From JAUSPI01 sp964650385 (GTDB lineage Bacteria > Desulfobacterota > Syntrophia > Syntrophales > JADFWA01), in the NCBI GenBank assembly GCA_964650385.1, contig CAZYTP010000001.1:22405-86404 (forward strand): a DNA stretch of 64,000 nt. Direction: 5' to 3'. Made by a program: the position numbers and the translations under genes. The notes beneath the pieces are model-generated. The model worked only from the letters and a program-made list of their open reading frames with translations. It did not search any database and was not told where the DNA came from. Shown one piece after another: positions 18,309 to 27,618 of this stretch (positions are counted from its first letter, which is position 1; the number at the start of each line of letters is the position of its first letter).

Positions 18309-20327
18309 TCAATAGGTGACGCACCTGAATCCGAGGATGTTTGAGTGATATTCAGGTTGAAGTATTGTACGGCTGGACAGGCATATTCCGTTTCCCGATA
18401 TAAAACTGCCACCCTTGGCAACACATAATGTGGATCCACTTTTTTCTTCATCGGCTTCTTCAGAAGATGTCAATGTCCATTCCAAAACATTTCCCAGAAC
18501 GTCCGTGATTCCATAATCGTTTTCAAAATCACTGTATTTATCTACGGGTGTGGTGTCACCAATAAGGCTTTCCTCAATATTACAGGCACCCTTTACCCAA
18601 TCATCTCCCCAGGGAAAGGTGTGGCCTGATGACGTCCTGGAGGCAGCTTCCCACTCTTCTTCAGTAGGCAATCTCTTTCCTGTCCAGGCTGCAAAGGCCA
18701 TGGCATCTTCCAGGCTAACCTGGACAACGGGGTGGTTCCTCTTTCCATAAAGCATACTACCGGGTCCGAAAGGCTGGTACCAACATGCTCCTTTTTCTAC
18801 CTTCATGTTTAGGGTGGATTTGCCGGAAAATGTCATAACATTAGCTTTTTCATTGGTCTTCCTCCGAAAGTGTCGCCCCCGGAAAACGGTTCCATAGCCG
18901 AGTATTTCGGCTGTCGTCCTGTATCCGGTTTCCTCGATAAAGATCTCAAAAAGGGCGTTTGTGACAGGGAATTTGCCTATATAAAATGAGGGCAAACTAA
19001 CCACCCGTTCAGGATTTTTGTTCTTTTCTGAAATGCCTGTACCGATAGTATAGTTACCTTCGGGAACAATGAAGTATTTATTATAAAATCTGTCCCTGGC
19101 AGCTAAGGACTCGTTAAATTTCTCGGCCAAAAGTTGCGCCCGTTCCTCTTCATCGACCTTGCCATCTGATTCATCGGGATGTATATCTTGCAATAAACTT
19201 TCGATCGATCTTGTTTCACCCTCGGTCTCAACCTCCCCGACCTCTTCTAATAGCTCTTCGACCTCATCCTCTTCAACCTCTTCCTCCAGCTCTATTTCTT
19301 CGATCTCACCTTCTTCCTGCTCCTGTAAGTCACCAAATCCCGGACCTCCTGCTCCTATCCCCGGTTCCACCACATCAAGATCATCTTCGCCCTCTATCTC
19401 TCCGCTTTCCCCGGCTTCAATCTCTTCCTCCTCCGGCACGTCTTCAGCTTCAACCTCCTCAATCTCTTCTAATAGCTCTTCGACCTCATCATCATCAACC
19501 CCTTCCAGTTCTTCCTCGGGTTCTATTTCTTCGATCTCACCTTCTTCCTGCTCCTGTAAGTCGCCGAATCCCGGACCTCCTGCTCCTGTCCCCGGTTCTC
19601 CCACATCAAGATCGTCTTCGCCCTCTATCTCTCCGCTTTCCCCGGCTTCAATCTCTTCCTCCTCCGGCACGTCTTCAGCTTCAACCTCCTCAATCTCTTC
19701 TAATAGCTCTTCGACCTCATCCTCTTCATCCGCTTCTATCTGAGATATACCAGCATCTGCACCAAGAATTCCTGTCCCATTCAGCCCGGCCTTATCAGTA
19801 AGATTACGTATAAGGTCTCGTATCTCTTTTAATCTCTCAGGATCATTTTCCCCTTCTGAATCATCAAAGTATGACGAGTTTGAAAGAGTTTCACTCACAA
19901 TTTTCAAGACGTCCTTTATCTGTTCTAAAAGAGCATCTCCACTCACCTCCTTCGCCTGCTTTATAAAGGCTTCGAGGGCATTGTCCCTGGCTTCATCAGA
20001 CATAATAAAAACATTAGCAGGTCCTATTATGATGCCTTCCGGATTTTTCCCTTCCTCATATAGTTTCTTTAATTCGTTGTTGATTGAGGATTTGGCACTT
20101 TTAAGGTTTTTCCGTCTGTTTTTGATGGCTATGTGGTCATCACCTGTATTCCATAGAACCTTGATCAGTTCGTCTGTATCAATACCCTCTATGGTTTCAA
20201 TGACCGTATCATTTTCGTAATACTCTCTGATAACACTAATAAACCTGTGTTTTAGTACCGTTTTGTTTTTATAATTAAAATGAGATAATGCCTCATCAAT
20301 ACCTTTAATAGTTATTGCAAGGGCCAC
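18309..20327 (-). CDS. Formylglycine-generating-enzyme/SUMF1-domain protein with repeated acidic linker
   Basis: 672 residues in three parts. Residues 1-190 are a helical domain I do not recognise. Residues ~200-385 are a Glu/Asp/Gly-rich linker containing two near-identical ~77-residue units and part of a third. Residues ~425-672 are a sulfatase-modifying-factor (FGE-sulfatase) domain: YIGKFPVTNALFEIFI, VSLEDAMAFAAWTGKRLPTE, WEAASR, FPWGDDW, DVLGNVLEWT and GFRCV. True FGEs oxidise a sulfatase Cys; many bacterial relatives instead bind or modify other substrates. No sulfatase is nearby, so the function is open. It begins with GTG 20327 behind AAAGGA. It is convergent with the chemotaxis operon. 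Confidence 0.8.
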   Translation of the reverse strand: MALAITIKGIDEALSHFNYKNKTVLKHRFISVIREYYENDTVIETIEGIDTDELIKVLWNTGDDHIAIKNRRKNLKSAKSSINNELKKLYEEGKNPEGIIIGPANVFIMSDEARDNALEAFIKQAKEVSGDALLEQIKDVLKIVSETLSNSSYFDDSEGENDPERLKEIRDLIRNLTDKAGLNGTGILGADAGISQIEADEEDEVEELLEEIEEVEAEDVPEEEEIEAGESGEIEGEDDLDVGEPGTGAGGPGFGDLQEQEEGEIEEIEPEEELEGVDDDEVEELLEEIEEVEAEDVPEEEEIEAGESGEIEGEDDLDVVEPGIGAGGPGFGDLQEQEEGEIEEIELEEEVEEDEVEELLEEVGEVETEGETRSIESLLQDIHPDESDGKVDEEERAQLLAEKFNESLAARDRFYNKYFIVPEGNYTIGTGISEKNKNPERVVSLPSFYIGKFPVTNALFEIFIEETGYRTTAEILGYGTVFRGRHFRRKTNEKANVMTFSGKSTLNMKVEKGACWYQPFGPGSMLYGKRNHPVVQVSLEDAMAFAAWTGKRLPTEEEWEAASRTSSGHTFPWGDDWVKGACNIEESLIGDTTPVDKYSDFENDYGITDVLGNVLEWTLTSSEEADEEKSGSTLCVAKGGSFISGNGICLSSRTILQPEYHSNILGFRCVTY
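19231..19725. repeat. Tandem 231-bp coding repeat in the acidic linker
   Basis: Two copies (roughly 19262-19492 and 19493-19723) match over most of a 231-base period, with only scattered substitutions. A partial further copy is seen at about 19231-19290. Landmarks are the shared CTTCTTCCTGCTCCTGTAAG at 19310 and 19541. Because 231 is divisible by three, gain or loss of a unit would lengthen or shorten the linker without breaking the frame. Confidence 0.9.
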
Positions 20328-20435
20328 TACGCTATCCTTTCAACTTCTATAGCAACAGCAAGATTCTTTGATTATGCTCTCTATTTAACGAAACATCGCA
20401 AATAAAAAGTGGTATAATTTTCTTATATTCCTTTT

Positions 20436-21242
20436 TTATAAATGAGATTCTTGATGCTTATTTAAAAACATCAATTTTTTCTTGACCTGACCTACATGCC
20501 TCTTTTCAATTGCATGGACAGCAGTAGGCCCAAAACCTTTTATTATAATCCGTTCTAAATTTTTGAACCATTTTTTTGATATTTCTGAGTAAAATTCAGG
20601 GTTTCCCATGGCCTTACTTAAACGTTTGGAAATTTCTTCACTAAAAAAAAGGTTGTAATCTGAAAAAGTAGTTGATAATGCCTGAGATCTTGAAGATTGG
20701 TTAATGGTGTTTCCCAAAAAGATTTTTTGATCTCCCAGGTTTCGATAAAAGATCATGCCGCAATGGGCACCGATAGAGAAGCCAATATGTTGTTTCCATC
20801 TTTTACCTGATTCATCCGTAAATATGGATTTAATATATCGTAAGTGCTTATTGCCTCTTACAATTTTGTCATTATTCTTCAACAAATCTATTATCTTAAA
20901 ATTCAATTCTGGTACTAACCTGTCCAACAACATGTAAATATCGAGTAAGAGAAGGAAGCTGTCCAGAGTATTTGGGGTTTTATAACGATGATGCTTTGTA
21001 AGTAACAAGAACCCGTCGCCTGTATGCTTGTAATCAAATAAAACATCATTACTGTTGCTGTCGATTACGGCTTCCAATGTTTCTGACAAAAAATCAAATA
21101 TTATAGAATAGATCTGTTGTTTCAATCGGTTGCTAAAAGGTTTTCTCTCCTGAATAAGGAGCCTCCGCCCAATTTCAGAGAAGTTCCTCAGATCAACAAT
21201 GACAGCAAAACCAAACAAAGCCTTAAACGAATTACTTTTCAT
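20436..21242 (-). CDS. Class III adenylate/guanylate cyclase homologue
   Basis: About 268 residues, a single divergent cyclase homology domain. The first metal-binding Asp is in FAVIVDLRNFSE, the second in DYKHTGDGFLLL. GFSIGAHCGMIFYRNLGD fits the conserved GIH-G-hhGN strand, and the transition-state Asn and Arg are present in GNTINQSSRS. All catalytic positions seem to be kept, so cAMP or cGMP synthesis is plausible. There is no sensor domain or membrane segment. ATG 21242 is preferred over an upstream TTG because a GGAAGA site lies before it. Confidence 0.7.
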   Translation of the reverse strand: MKSNSFKALFGFAVIVDLRNFSEIGRRLLIQERKPFSNRLKQQIYSIIFDFLSETLEAVIDSNSNDVLFDYKHTGDGFLLLTKHHRYKTPNTLDSFLLLLDIYMLLDRLVPELNFKIIDLLKNNDKIVRGNKHLRYIKSIFTDESGKRWKQHIGFSIGAHCGMIFYRNLGDQKIFLGNTINQSSRSQALSTTFSDYNLFFSEEISKRLSKAMGNPEFYSEISKKWFKNLERIIIKGFGPTAVHAIEKRHVGQVKKKLMFLNKHQESHL

Positions 21243-21476
21243 ATGGTATTCTTCCAATCTTATAAAAATGTAAAAAACACAGTAGTTTCTTTATTTTTTA
21301 GGTCATCTACTGGAATTTCAAAATGTAGACTATCCCAATATTTATGGCAAGAAGCATGCCGAATTGAGATTATACGGAAAGTAGTACAAGACAGTTTTCA
21401 AGGAAGATTTCACTGATATTTTGAATCGGTTTAAGGCCATTTGCGGTTCGTTGGAAGGGATAACACTTGTATTTGA

Positions 21477-21827
21477 TCAGGGTAATAACTCCCCAAAATG
21501 CTGAAGGAAGTAACCGGTCAGATACACTTTGTCGGGGCATTGTCTTCTTATCATCATAAAGGACTTAATAAAAGAAGCCAACAATTTTAACTGCATGGAA
21601 GTCTTTTCCTCCTCATGATGATAAGGAAAAGACGAAAATATATGAACATGATCTGCTGCAACCTCCAAAGTGCCTATCTCAAACTCATAATTTGCAGCAA
21701 TTTCCTGAAAAACACTCTTTACTCGCTCTTGTATATCTCCATGCAATATCCATTTTCGATACTTAAGAGCCCCTACCAAATGATATTTGGTGTCATATAC
21801 AGCATGACTGGTTCTTCTCAATCCCAT
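21477..21827 (-). pseudogene. Truncated IS200/REP-associated (Y1, HUH) transposase
   Basis: The product keeps the TnpA/RAYT pattern TKYHLVGALKYRKWIL, EIGTLEVAADHVHIF with the HUH metal-binding His-x-His, and a degenerate GYFLQHFGE near the end. It stops before the helix with the catalytic tyrosine and has a garbled middle (LKLLASFIKSFMMIRRQ). Length is 116 residues; intact TnpA is about 130-150. It should be unable to cut DNA. REP-like hairpins of the kind mobilised by such enzymes occur at 54494-54577. Confidence 0.7.
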
Positions 21828-21977
21828 GCCGTATCTATAGTATATTCAGTCCTGCCTCCGGCAGGAAAACTTTTCACAAACTTGAAGGATATTTCATCCT
21901 CAACAATTCCTTCTCTGCCAACTGTGAAGCATTTTTTTTGCTTCTGCAATTGATCCGGATATCTCCTTTCCCGGGTG

Positions 21978-23456
21978 TCAGAAACTGCCAAATCTCTGTT
22001 TATAAATCGTTTGCTTTGCATTCTGGTTGATACTATAGTTACTTCTGCCGTTAAAAAAGAGCCTGTCTTTCCCCTGTTCCTTGGCTTTGTACATATTTTC
22101 ATCTGCCCTTTTTATGAAATCCGTTAAATCTTCCTGATTAATATACTGTGCAATACCAATACTTATTGTTAAGTGAACAATCATTTCTGCTGCAGGGTGA
22201 AATGATTCGTCTTTAAAATCCGACCTTATTCTTTCCGCAACAAGCATCCCTTTGCTTCCTTCAGTCTCGGGCAAAATAACCATAAACTCTTCACCACCGT
22301 ATCGGTATGCAGAATCTGAACTCCGCATAGATTTTCGAATTAATTTGCCTAACTGAGCCAACACCTTATTTCCTTCCAAATGTCCGAATGAATCATTATA
22401 TTTCTTGAAATTATCAACATCCAGCATCAAAAGGGTCAAAGGATGATTATAGCGATTTACCCGTTTGATTTCTGATTTCAACTGGTTATAAAAATGCCTT
22501 GAATTATAAAGTTTCGTAAGATCATCTATAAGACTAAGTTTTTGATATTTTTCTTTGCTTTTCTGTAGAGCTTTCTCTGTCTTTTTGTTGTCGTTAATGT
22601 CGCGTACGGATTCGATTGCGCCAATTATATTTCCATCGGAATCATACACGGGACTCGCCTTCCCCCACATAAACATTTCTTTTCCACCAACGATTATGGG
22701 ATCATCAAGTTCGATGATCAGACAATCCCCTTTCCTGGAAACAAAAGAGATTTCTTTTCCTATTTCTTCTTCAGGCTTTAGTGCCAAATCAATCAATATG
22801 GGTCTCCTAACACCATAGAACGGTAAAGCGTATTCATATTCCCCTTTCCCCAACATATATTCCGCTCTAATACCTGTCATTTCTTCAATCGCCCGGTTCC
22901 ACGCAATAACCTTTCCTTCAGAATCAATGGCGAATGTGGCATCTGGTAAAAAGTCAATAATATCACCTAATCGACGTTCCGACTCTTGCAGGGCGCCCTC
23001 TATCCGCTTTCGTTCGGTAATATCCTCTATTGCACCGTCTATCAATTGAATTTCACCATGTTCATCATACTGGATTGTTGCCGTTACTGAACACCAGACA
23101 ATTGAGCCATCTTTCTGTCGGAGTTTCATTTCTTCATTTCTGACAAAACCGTCCTTCTTAATCTTTTGAGAAAAAAGATCTCGGTCTTCCGTATTACGGT
23201 AGAGTTCGGAAGTAGAAACCTCTATAAGATCATCCAGAGAATCGTAACCAAATATTTTGACAGCAGCAGGATTTGCCTGAAGAAATTGTCCGTGGGGTCC
23301 AGTTCTATATACACCGATATCCACATTTTCCAGCAAGGTTCGGTTTCTTTCTTCACTTTTCCGAAGTGCTTGCTCCACTTGCTTGTACTTGTCAACTTCT
23401 TTTTCTAAGCGCTTGATTTTTCGCTTCAATTGATCATATGTTGATTTTGGTGTCAT
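21978..23456 (-). CDS. PAS-PAS-GGDEF diguanylate cyclase
   Basis: About 492 residues. A coiled N-terminus (~10-45) is followed by two PAS domains (~45-165 and ~170-300), the second with LPDATFAIDSEGKVIAWNR, and a GGDEF domain (~315-475) with YRYGGEEF intact and an RxxD inhibitory site (RSSD) just before it. It should make cyclic di-GMP from two GTP in response to a cytoplasmic signal; no membrane segment is seen. I use ATG 23456 because GGAGA lies seven bases upstream. Its second PAS is close to the one in the decayed kinase at 9952-10964. Confidence 0.9.
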   Translation of the reverse strand: MTPKSTYDQLKRKIKRLEKEVDKYKQVEQALRKSEERNRTLLENVDIGVYRTGPHGQFLQANPAAVKIFGYDSLDDLIEVSTSELYRNTEDRDLFSQKIKKDGFVRNEEMKLRQKDGSIVWCSVTATIQYDEHGEIQLIDGAIEDITERKRIEGALQESERRLGDIIDFLPDATFAIDSEGKVIAWNRAIEEMTGIRAEYMLGKGEYEYALPFYGVRRPILIDLALKPEEEIGKEISFVSRKGDCLIIELDDPIIVGGKEMFMWGKASPVYDSDGNIIGAIESVRDINDNKKTEKALQKSKEKYQKLSLIDDLTKLYNSRHFYNQLKSEIKRVNRYNHPLTLLMLDVDNFKKYNDSFGHLEGNKVLAQLGKLIRKSMRSSDSAYRYGGEEFMVILPETEGSKGMLVAERIRSDFKDESFHPAAEMIVHLTISIGIAQYINQEDLTDFIKRADENMYKAKEQGKDRLFFNGRSNYSINQNAKQTIYKQRFGSF

Positions 23457-23805
23457 TAAAAAGTCTCCGGGCATTCATGAAAACAAAAAACTCCTACACT
23501 ATTTCATGAAATCACATCAGAATGCCTCGTTTTTAAATTTAAACGGGGATGAAAGACATTCTTATAATTCCCTTTCCCCCGGGTGGGAGAGGGGTGATTC
23601 ATGTATTTTTCTTTCTTATCAGGAATTTTGAAAAAGCATAGACTATGCCATAATGCGATAATTGCACAATCTTCTGTAATGTCTGATAGTTAGAACTCAT
23701 GGCTCAATCACCAAACAAGGAAATATCTACAAAATCACTTGCTATGTGGTTGATATGTCAAACCACTGACGTTGGGGGTATTGTTTTGAACATGGTTGGA
23801 TGTGC

Positions 23806-23902
23806 TACCTATCTAACTGGTTTCTGACAGCTATCCCTATCTGTTCTAATACAAAAGGTTTCTTTATATAAACACCAGCGCCAAGTCCTTGGGTTTTCCT
23901 TT
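23806..23902 (-). pseudogene. C-terminal fragment of a receiver domain
   Basis: About 30 codons reading GLGAGVYIKKPFVLEQIG and ending in AVRNQLDR and TAG match the last strand and helix of receiver domains attached to hybrid kinases, including the conserved Lys-Pro. No upstream part is found; a stop lies immediately before it. It is probably the leftover of a deleted sensor kinase gene. Confidence 0.6.
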
Positions 23903-23910
23903 AAATAGTG

Positions 23911-23937
23911 AAAGCCGACCCCGGAGGGGCCGGCTTT
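23911..23937. terminator. Strong hairpin, probable bidirectional terminator
   Basis: AAAGCCG-ACCCCGGAGGGGC-CGGCTTT forms a stem of about 12 pairs with one mismatch and a short loop. The A-rich and T-rich ends make it look like a terminator read from either side, although no long T tract follows. It separates the receiver fragment from the sigma-54 transcription unit to its right. Confidence 0.5.
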
Positions 23938-24192
23938 GATTTAACCCTCGAAGGGGGATGATTTGCCTTGCCCCCTGAGGAAGCAAGAATGAGTTGCCCT
24001 TCACTGCGATTAAAATAATTTACGTTGTTGCTCTTCTCCCTTGTGTTCTTTGACCGGGAGCTCAGCCGCTTTGGTCAAAGATAACACTTTTTGTAAGGTT
24101 CTCGAAACGAGAGCGGTTATATAAAAATCTCAGTTAATTTGGACGGCAATCATAAAATATCATCAATGTAAATATACGCATTACATTTATTA

Positions 24193-24208
24193 TGGCACAA
24201 TGCGTGCA
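24193..24208 (+). promoter_or_regulatory. Sigma-54 (RpoN) promoter
   Basis: TGGCACAATGCGTGCA matches the consensus TGGCACRNNNNTTGCW at 15 of 16 positions, with GG and GC exactly 10 bases apart. Transcription would begin near 24219, giving a leader of about 207 bases before the ATG at 24426. Sigma-54 promoters commonly drive flagellar and surface-structure genes; an enhancer-binding activator would be required. Confidence 0.75.
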
Positions 24209-24218
24209 AATATATAAA

Positions 24219-24425
24219 TGCAAATATCTCGACGGCCACAGCCCAATAACCCTCTAAGTAAGGGTTTATATGCGGCCGCAAAGGCTTTCCGGGCTTCTTT
24301 TTGTTCGGTTTGAATAGAACAGGTTGATTATCTGAGGGAAGTAATTTTTGCCTGTAAAGGCAAAAATTTCCTATCAGGGATCAAATACACCAAATATGCG
24401 AGGTCGCAAGAAAGGATAATGCAAT
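24219..24425 (+). ncRNA. Structured 5' leader, candidate riboswitch-like element
   Basis: The predicted transcript start is followed by nested hairpins. An outer AGCCC...GGGCT pair (24240-24295) encloses ATAACCCT...AGGGTTTAT and a GCC-GCAAA-GGC hairpin. Further on is a 10-pair perfect stem at 24343-24352/24359-24368 with a 6-base loop and an extended base. The CACAG and CGCAAAGGC...CCGGGC segments recall GEMM (cyclic di-GMP-I) riboswitches, but the second GEMM helix and the full consensus are not found, so the class is unproven. The diguanylate cyclase gene next door makes cyclic di-GMP a reasonable ligand to test. Confidence 0.35.
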
Positions 24426-24881
24426 ATGAAAATATCAATTTATGACATTGCGGGCAGTATCGACAACAAAAAAACAAAAAATGTCGAGAAACAATCAGGG
24501 CATAATTTTGACAAAATACTTCAAAATGAAATCAAGGGATCATCCATACCTGCGAATCATCAAAGATCCCTTCCTCCGATTGATAATATATCGCCAACAC
24601 AATTTGAAATCGCATCCCTGGTTGATGATAAGAGACAAAACATTGAACATGTTGAAAGTTTCATGAATGTTCTTGAAGATTATCAGAAGCAATTAGAAAA
24701 CCCTGCAGTTAATCTCAAAGAGCTGGCTCCATTTGTTAATCGCCTGGAAAAGGAAGTAGAGAAAATTATGCCTTTTATGAACTCACTCCCCGACAATGAT
24801 GAACTGAAGAACGTTCTCAATAAGGCCGTTATTGCATCGACCGTAGAAGTAATAAAATTCAATCGAGGTGACTACATATAA
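24426..24881 (+). CDS. Small unrecognised protein under the sigma-54 promoter
   Basis: 151 residues, mostly helical, no cysteines, no signal peptide or membrane segment. The N-terminal 60 residues are polar and probably flexible. The C-terminal part (VNRLEKEVEKIMPFMNSLP to NKAVIASTVEVIKFNRGDYI) looks like a compact helical domain. An AAGGAT site precedes the ATG. The dedicated sigma-54 promoter and structured leader suggest a regulated role in motility or surface assembly, but no family is assigned. Confidence 0.65.
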   Translation: MKISIYDIAGSIDNKKTKNVEKQSGHNFDKILQNEIKGSSIPANHQRSLPPIDNISPTQFEIASLVDDKRQNIEHVESFMNVLEDYQKQLENPAVNLKELAPFVNRLEKEVEKIMPFMNSLPDNDELKNVLNKAVIASTVEVIKFNRGDYI

Positions 24882-25340
24882 CATCTCCACGTCTACATTT
24901 TTTTGTAAAATTCTTGCTTCAGGAATCCTTGGAAACGTATTGGCTTTTAAAAGGTTTTCATATTCTTTTTAGTCAAAAGCTTGTTTCTATGCGTACCCTC
25001 TCCTCTCTGGCATAGTCTGCCACACAATTACAAAGAGATTGAACAGCACCTGTTCGATCTGACCTTGATCCGCTTGGCCGATACAATTCCTGCATCTGTA
25101 ACAAATATTTGCCGTTAGTGTTTATTTCACTGTCACGACAAAAAGCGATTCTTCCGAAAAACAAACTGCAATATATCGCAGGTACAATTATTGTGATACT
25201 GGGATTGTGGGCCCTGGGGAAAACGTATCTTTTGTAATGTATTTATCAAACAAGAAGTGGCCACAAAAGCCATTCAGAGGTGTTAAAATGAAGATAGTAA
25301 CAGCTCAAGATACCCCTTCCTGTAAATTACTTTGCAAATT
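24882..25340. other. Non-coding gap
   Basis: About 460 bases between the small protein and the convergent glycosyltransferase. Short open frames (24973-25164 minus, 25207-25404 plus) have no ribosome-binding site or recognisable sequence. I see no RNA gene, repeat or clear terminator. Confidence 0.5.
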
Positions 25341-27059
25341 TCACGAAAGTTCAATACTGGAACAAGATTCCAGCATATACTTGACCCGCATGGAGATCGT
25401 GTGATTTTTCATCACGGCTTCCCTGCCCCGCTCTGCAATTTCGAGTGCTTCGTCTCCGTGTTCCAGATAATATGCTGCCTTAGAAAAAAGCTCTTCCAAT
25501 GTACGGTAGGTTTCAACCTCTCTTCCCAGATCAAAAATCTCACCGATTTCATCGCTATATTCAGCCAGAACGAAACCTCCGCAAGCCATAATATCAAAGA
25601 TCCTCATCGGAACGATATCCATCTGGTAAAGCCTGTTTATATCGACATTAATCGAGGATGCACAATAAATTTTGTTTATCTCATAAGAGTGGCCGGCACT
25701 CCCCATATATTTGACTCCGTATTGCTCTGCCATCCGCCATCCCTCATCCCCCCATACTTTTACATCAAAATCGTTTAATCCGGCGAGATAGTTGATTCGC
25801 TTTTCCGCTGCCGCAATCTCACCTACGAGCATAAACGGATCGTGGGTCCCATTAAGACCTGAGAAGTAATTGAGGAAATCAGGGAAATGTTCACGGAGAA
25901 GATCCGGAATCACATAATTCGAAAGATCCTTTCGTTGTTCCGACAGAACTTCTTCCAAAAGACGCACCCCTTTTCTCACCGCTTCATTGTCATCACCCAG
26001 GTACGCCTTGTAGTTTGAAAGAAAAATATCCTTACAAGCATTTGCATTGTCAATCATACTCGATCCGACAAAGGACAGGGAAGCGCCATATTTATTTTGC
26101 TCCTCCGGTGAAAGATGCGGCGCTGATCTTTTTTCAATATCAGAAGCAAGAAAAAGATGCTCAACATTCTTAAATCCGGCTTCTACAAATTCGGATACAT
26201 TGGTTTTACGATAAGTAAAGATGTAAGTCCGATCGGCCGGTGCCTTACACGGTTTCAATCGGTCTGTTGCCGGATCTACCTCCCAGCAGACCAGATCGAC
26301 GTTGTTGCTGTGGCAAAACTCAGCAAGGCCATTCATATAATTGACTGCAAAGACCACCTGTGGATTAAAACACCTGACCGTCATCTTCATTTCTTCAAGA
26401 GACAGCTTTCGTATATCAAGAGTATAAATAGAAAAACCAAGTTCCTCGAACGCTTTGCACACATCATCCGCGAAAAGATCTTCGGAACATATAATCGCCC
26501 GTTTTTCTCCCACTCCGCGCTCTATCAACTTCTGTTCATTCTTGTAAACCTGACTCAGAAGGGGATGGTATATAACCGTGCCATACCTCGCCATACCGAG
26601 TATGTCTAAAATATCAATACCCATACGAACTTTCAGACGGCCGGATTTAAGATGTTCACTGTAGTCTTTTTGCATCAGGACAAGTCGGACAAGCCACGGA
26701 TCCCGATCCCAGACAGTAATCCTGACCTTGCTGAATTGCTGCAATATATAATCAAGCTGCTCTCCCAATCCGATACCGAAAAGGAGTATGTTCTTTGCAT
26801 CGCTAACATCACCCAGTGTGCTTTCTATCTCTTCATTATCAATAACGAAAGGTAATTGAGTCCGATGCCTCTCGTAACGAATTCCTCCGCCATCCAGAAA
26901 ATGAATATGAGACCCGTCGACAGGCATGCATATCCGCTGAAATAAATTCTCATCAATGGCGGCTAAAAATGCCAAATTCCTCTCTAATGTTGTCTCGGAA
27001 AACTGTTCCGGGAGTTTCTGATTCTTTATTGTCACTGATTCACCCTTCCTCAAAAGCAC
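25341..27059 (-). CDS. CgeB-like glycosyltransferase with N-terminal Rossmann/Maf-like region
   Basis: 572 residues. Residues ~85-200 hold a Rossmann-like segment (ILLFGIGLGEQLDYIL, VTVWDRDP-like ITVWDRDP) resembling the N-terminal part of motility-accessory and related glycosylation proteins. The rest is a two-lobed glycosyltransferase of the CgeB type, ending in the Glyco_trans_1_2 signature (INVDINRLYQ, RIFDIMACGGFVLAEY, YYLEHGDEALEIAERGREAV). It probably transfers a sugar to a protein or surface glycan. The start is uncertain: GTG 27059 is open, but GTG 27035 has a better-spaced AGGAAGG site. It is oriented opposite to most of the island. Confidence 0.7.
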   Translation of the reverse strand: MLLRKGESVTIKNQKLPEQFSETTLERNLAFLAAIDENLFQRICMPVDGSHIHFLDGGGIRYERHRTQLPFVIDNEEIESTLGDVSDAKNILLFGIGLGEQLDYILQQFSKVRITVWDRDPWLVRLVLMQKDYSEHLKSGRLKVRMGIDILDILGMARYGTVIYHPLLSQVYKNEQKLIERGVGEKRAIICSEDLFADDVCKAFEELGFSIYTLDIRKLSLEEMKMTVRCFNPQVVFAVNYMNGLAEFCHSNNVDLVCWEVDPATDRLKPCKAPADRTYIFTYRKTNVSEFVEAGFKNVEHLFLASDIEKRSAPHLSPEEQNKYGASLSFVGSSMIDNANACKDIFLSNYKAYLGDDNEAVRKGVRLLEEVLSEQRKDLSNYVIPDLLREHFPDFLNYFSGLNGTHDPFMLVGEIAAAEKRINYLAGLNDFDVKVWGDEGWRMAEQYGVKYMGSAGHSYEINKIYCASSINVDINRLYQMDIVPMRIFDIMACGGFVLAEYSDEIGEIFDLGREVETYRTLEELFSKAAYYLEHGDEALEIAERGREAVMKNHTISMRVKYMLESCSSIELS

Positions 27060-27618
27060 TCCATTAATAATCTCTTGAGACCTATGTTATCTATTTTATT
27101 AACGTACTGTGTAACAAAGCCAGTAAACTGGCCTTTGATTAATTCATGTGAGGTTATACAGTTTGCCATATATCCAGCAAGTTATGTGCCATATCATTAT
27201 ATGAAGCTTAGATCTTAAGCCGGTTATGTTTGTCAGGTGCGTGCAAGTATTTTCGTGTCGTTTTGTGAGACCTGAACGTTGTCAGTATTTTGACACACAG
27301 GAGCCCTACGGCTCTGTGAAACTAAACTGCAAATTCTGCCGTTTCACGAACCAGTGAATAGAGTTTTTTCTTACTTTGCACCAGTTCGACACGATCAAAA
27401 CTTGTCCAATAGGACAGGACATATAATTTCATGTTAACCTTGTTAAAAACATTGATCGAACTGTCTCCAACAAATGGCACAACCTTTGCTTTATGTTTAA
27501 GCCATTGCTGTATCAGTCAGCCGAAGATTTCAAATCGGCAAATGGCTGTTTTGCTTAATGGTTTGTGTTTTTATAATGTTACAACGTTTTTAAATTATAA
27601 CGTTTAGACAATAGTGAT
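27060..27618. other. Non-coding gap between divergent glycosyltransferases
   Basis: About 560 bases with no gene I can support. It holds a short imperfect palindrome GAGCCCTACGGCTC at about 27301-27314. Promoters for the two divergent genes must lie here, but I could not place them convincingly. Confidence 0.5.

Noticed and set aside
19159..19801. Long plus-strand Ser- and Pro-rich frames
   Set aside because: They are exact antisense products of the acidic repeat in the SUMF1-like gene; the low-complexity pattern explains their openness.
24229..24300. A confident call of a GEMM cyclic di-GMP riboswitch
   Set aside because: Only parts of the motif are present and the second helix with its tetraloop receptor is not found, so it is listed only as a structured leader.
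26157..26609. 150-codon plus-strand frame inside the glycosyltransferase
   Set aside because: Shadow of the real minus-strand gene; no independent coding signal.
25341..27059. Maf (motility accessory factor) protein
   Set aside because: The N-terminal segment is similar in style, but the C-terminal half is a CgeB-type glycosyltransferase and no DUF115 core is visible.
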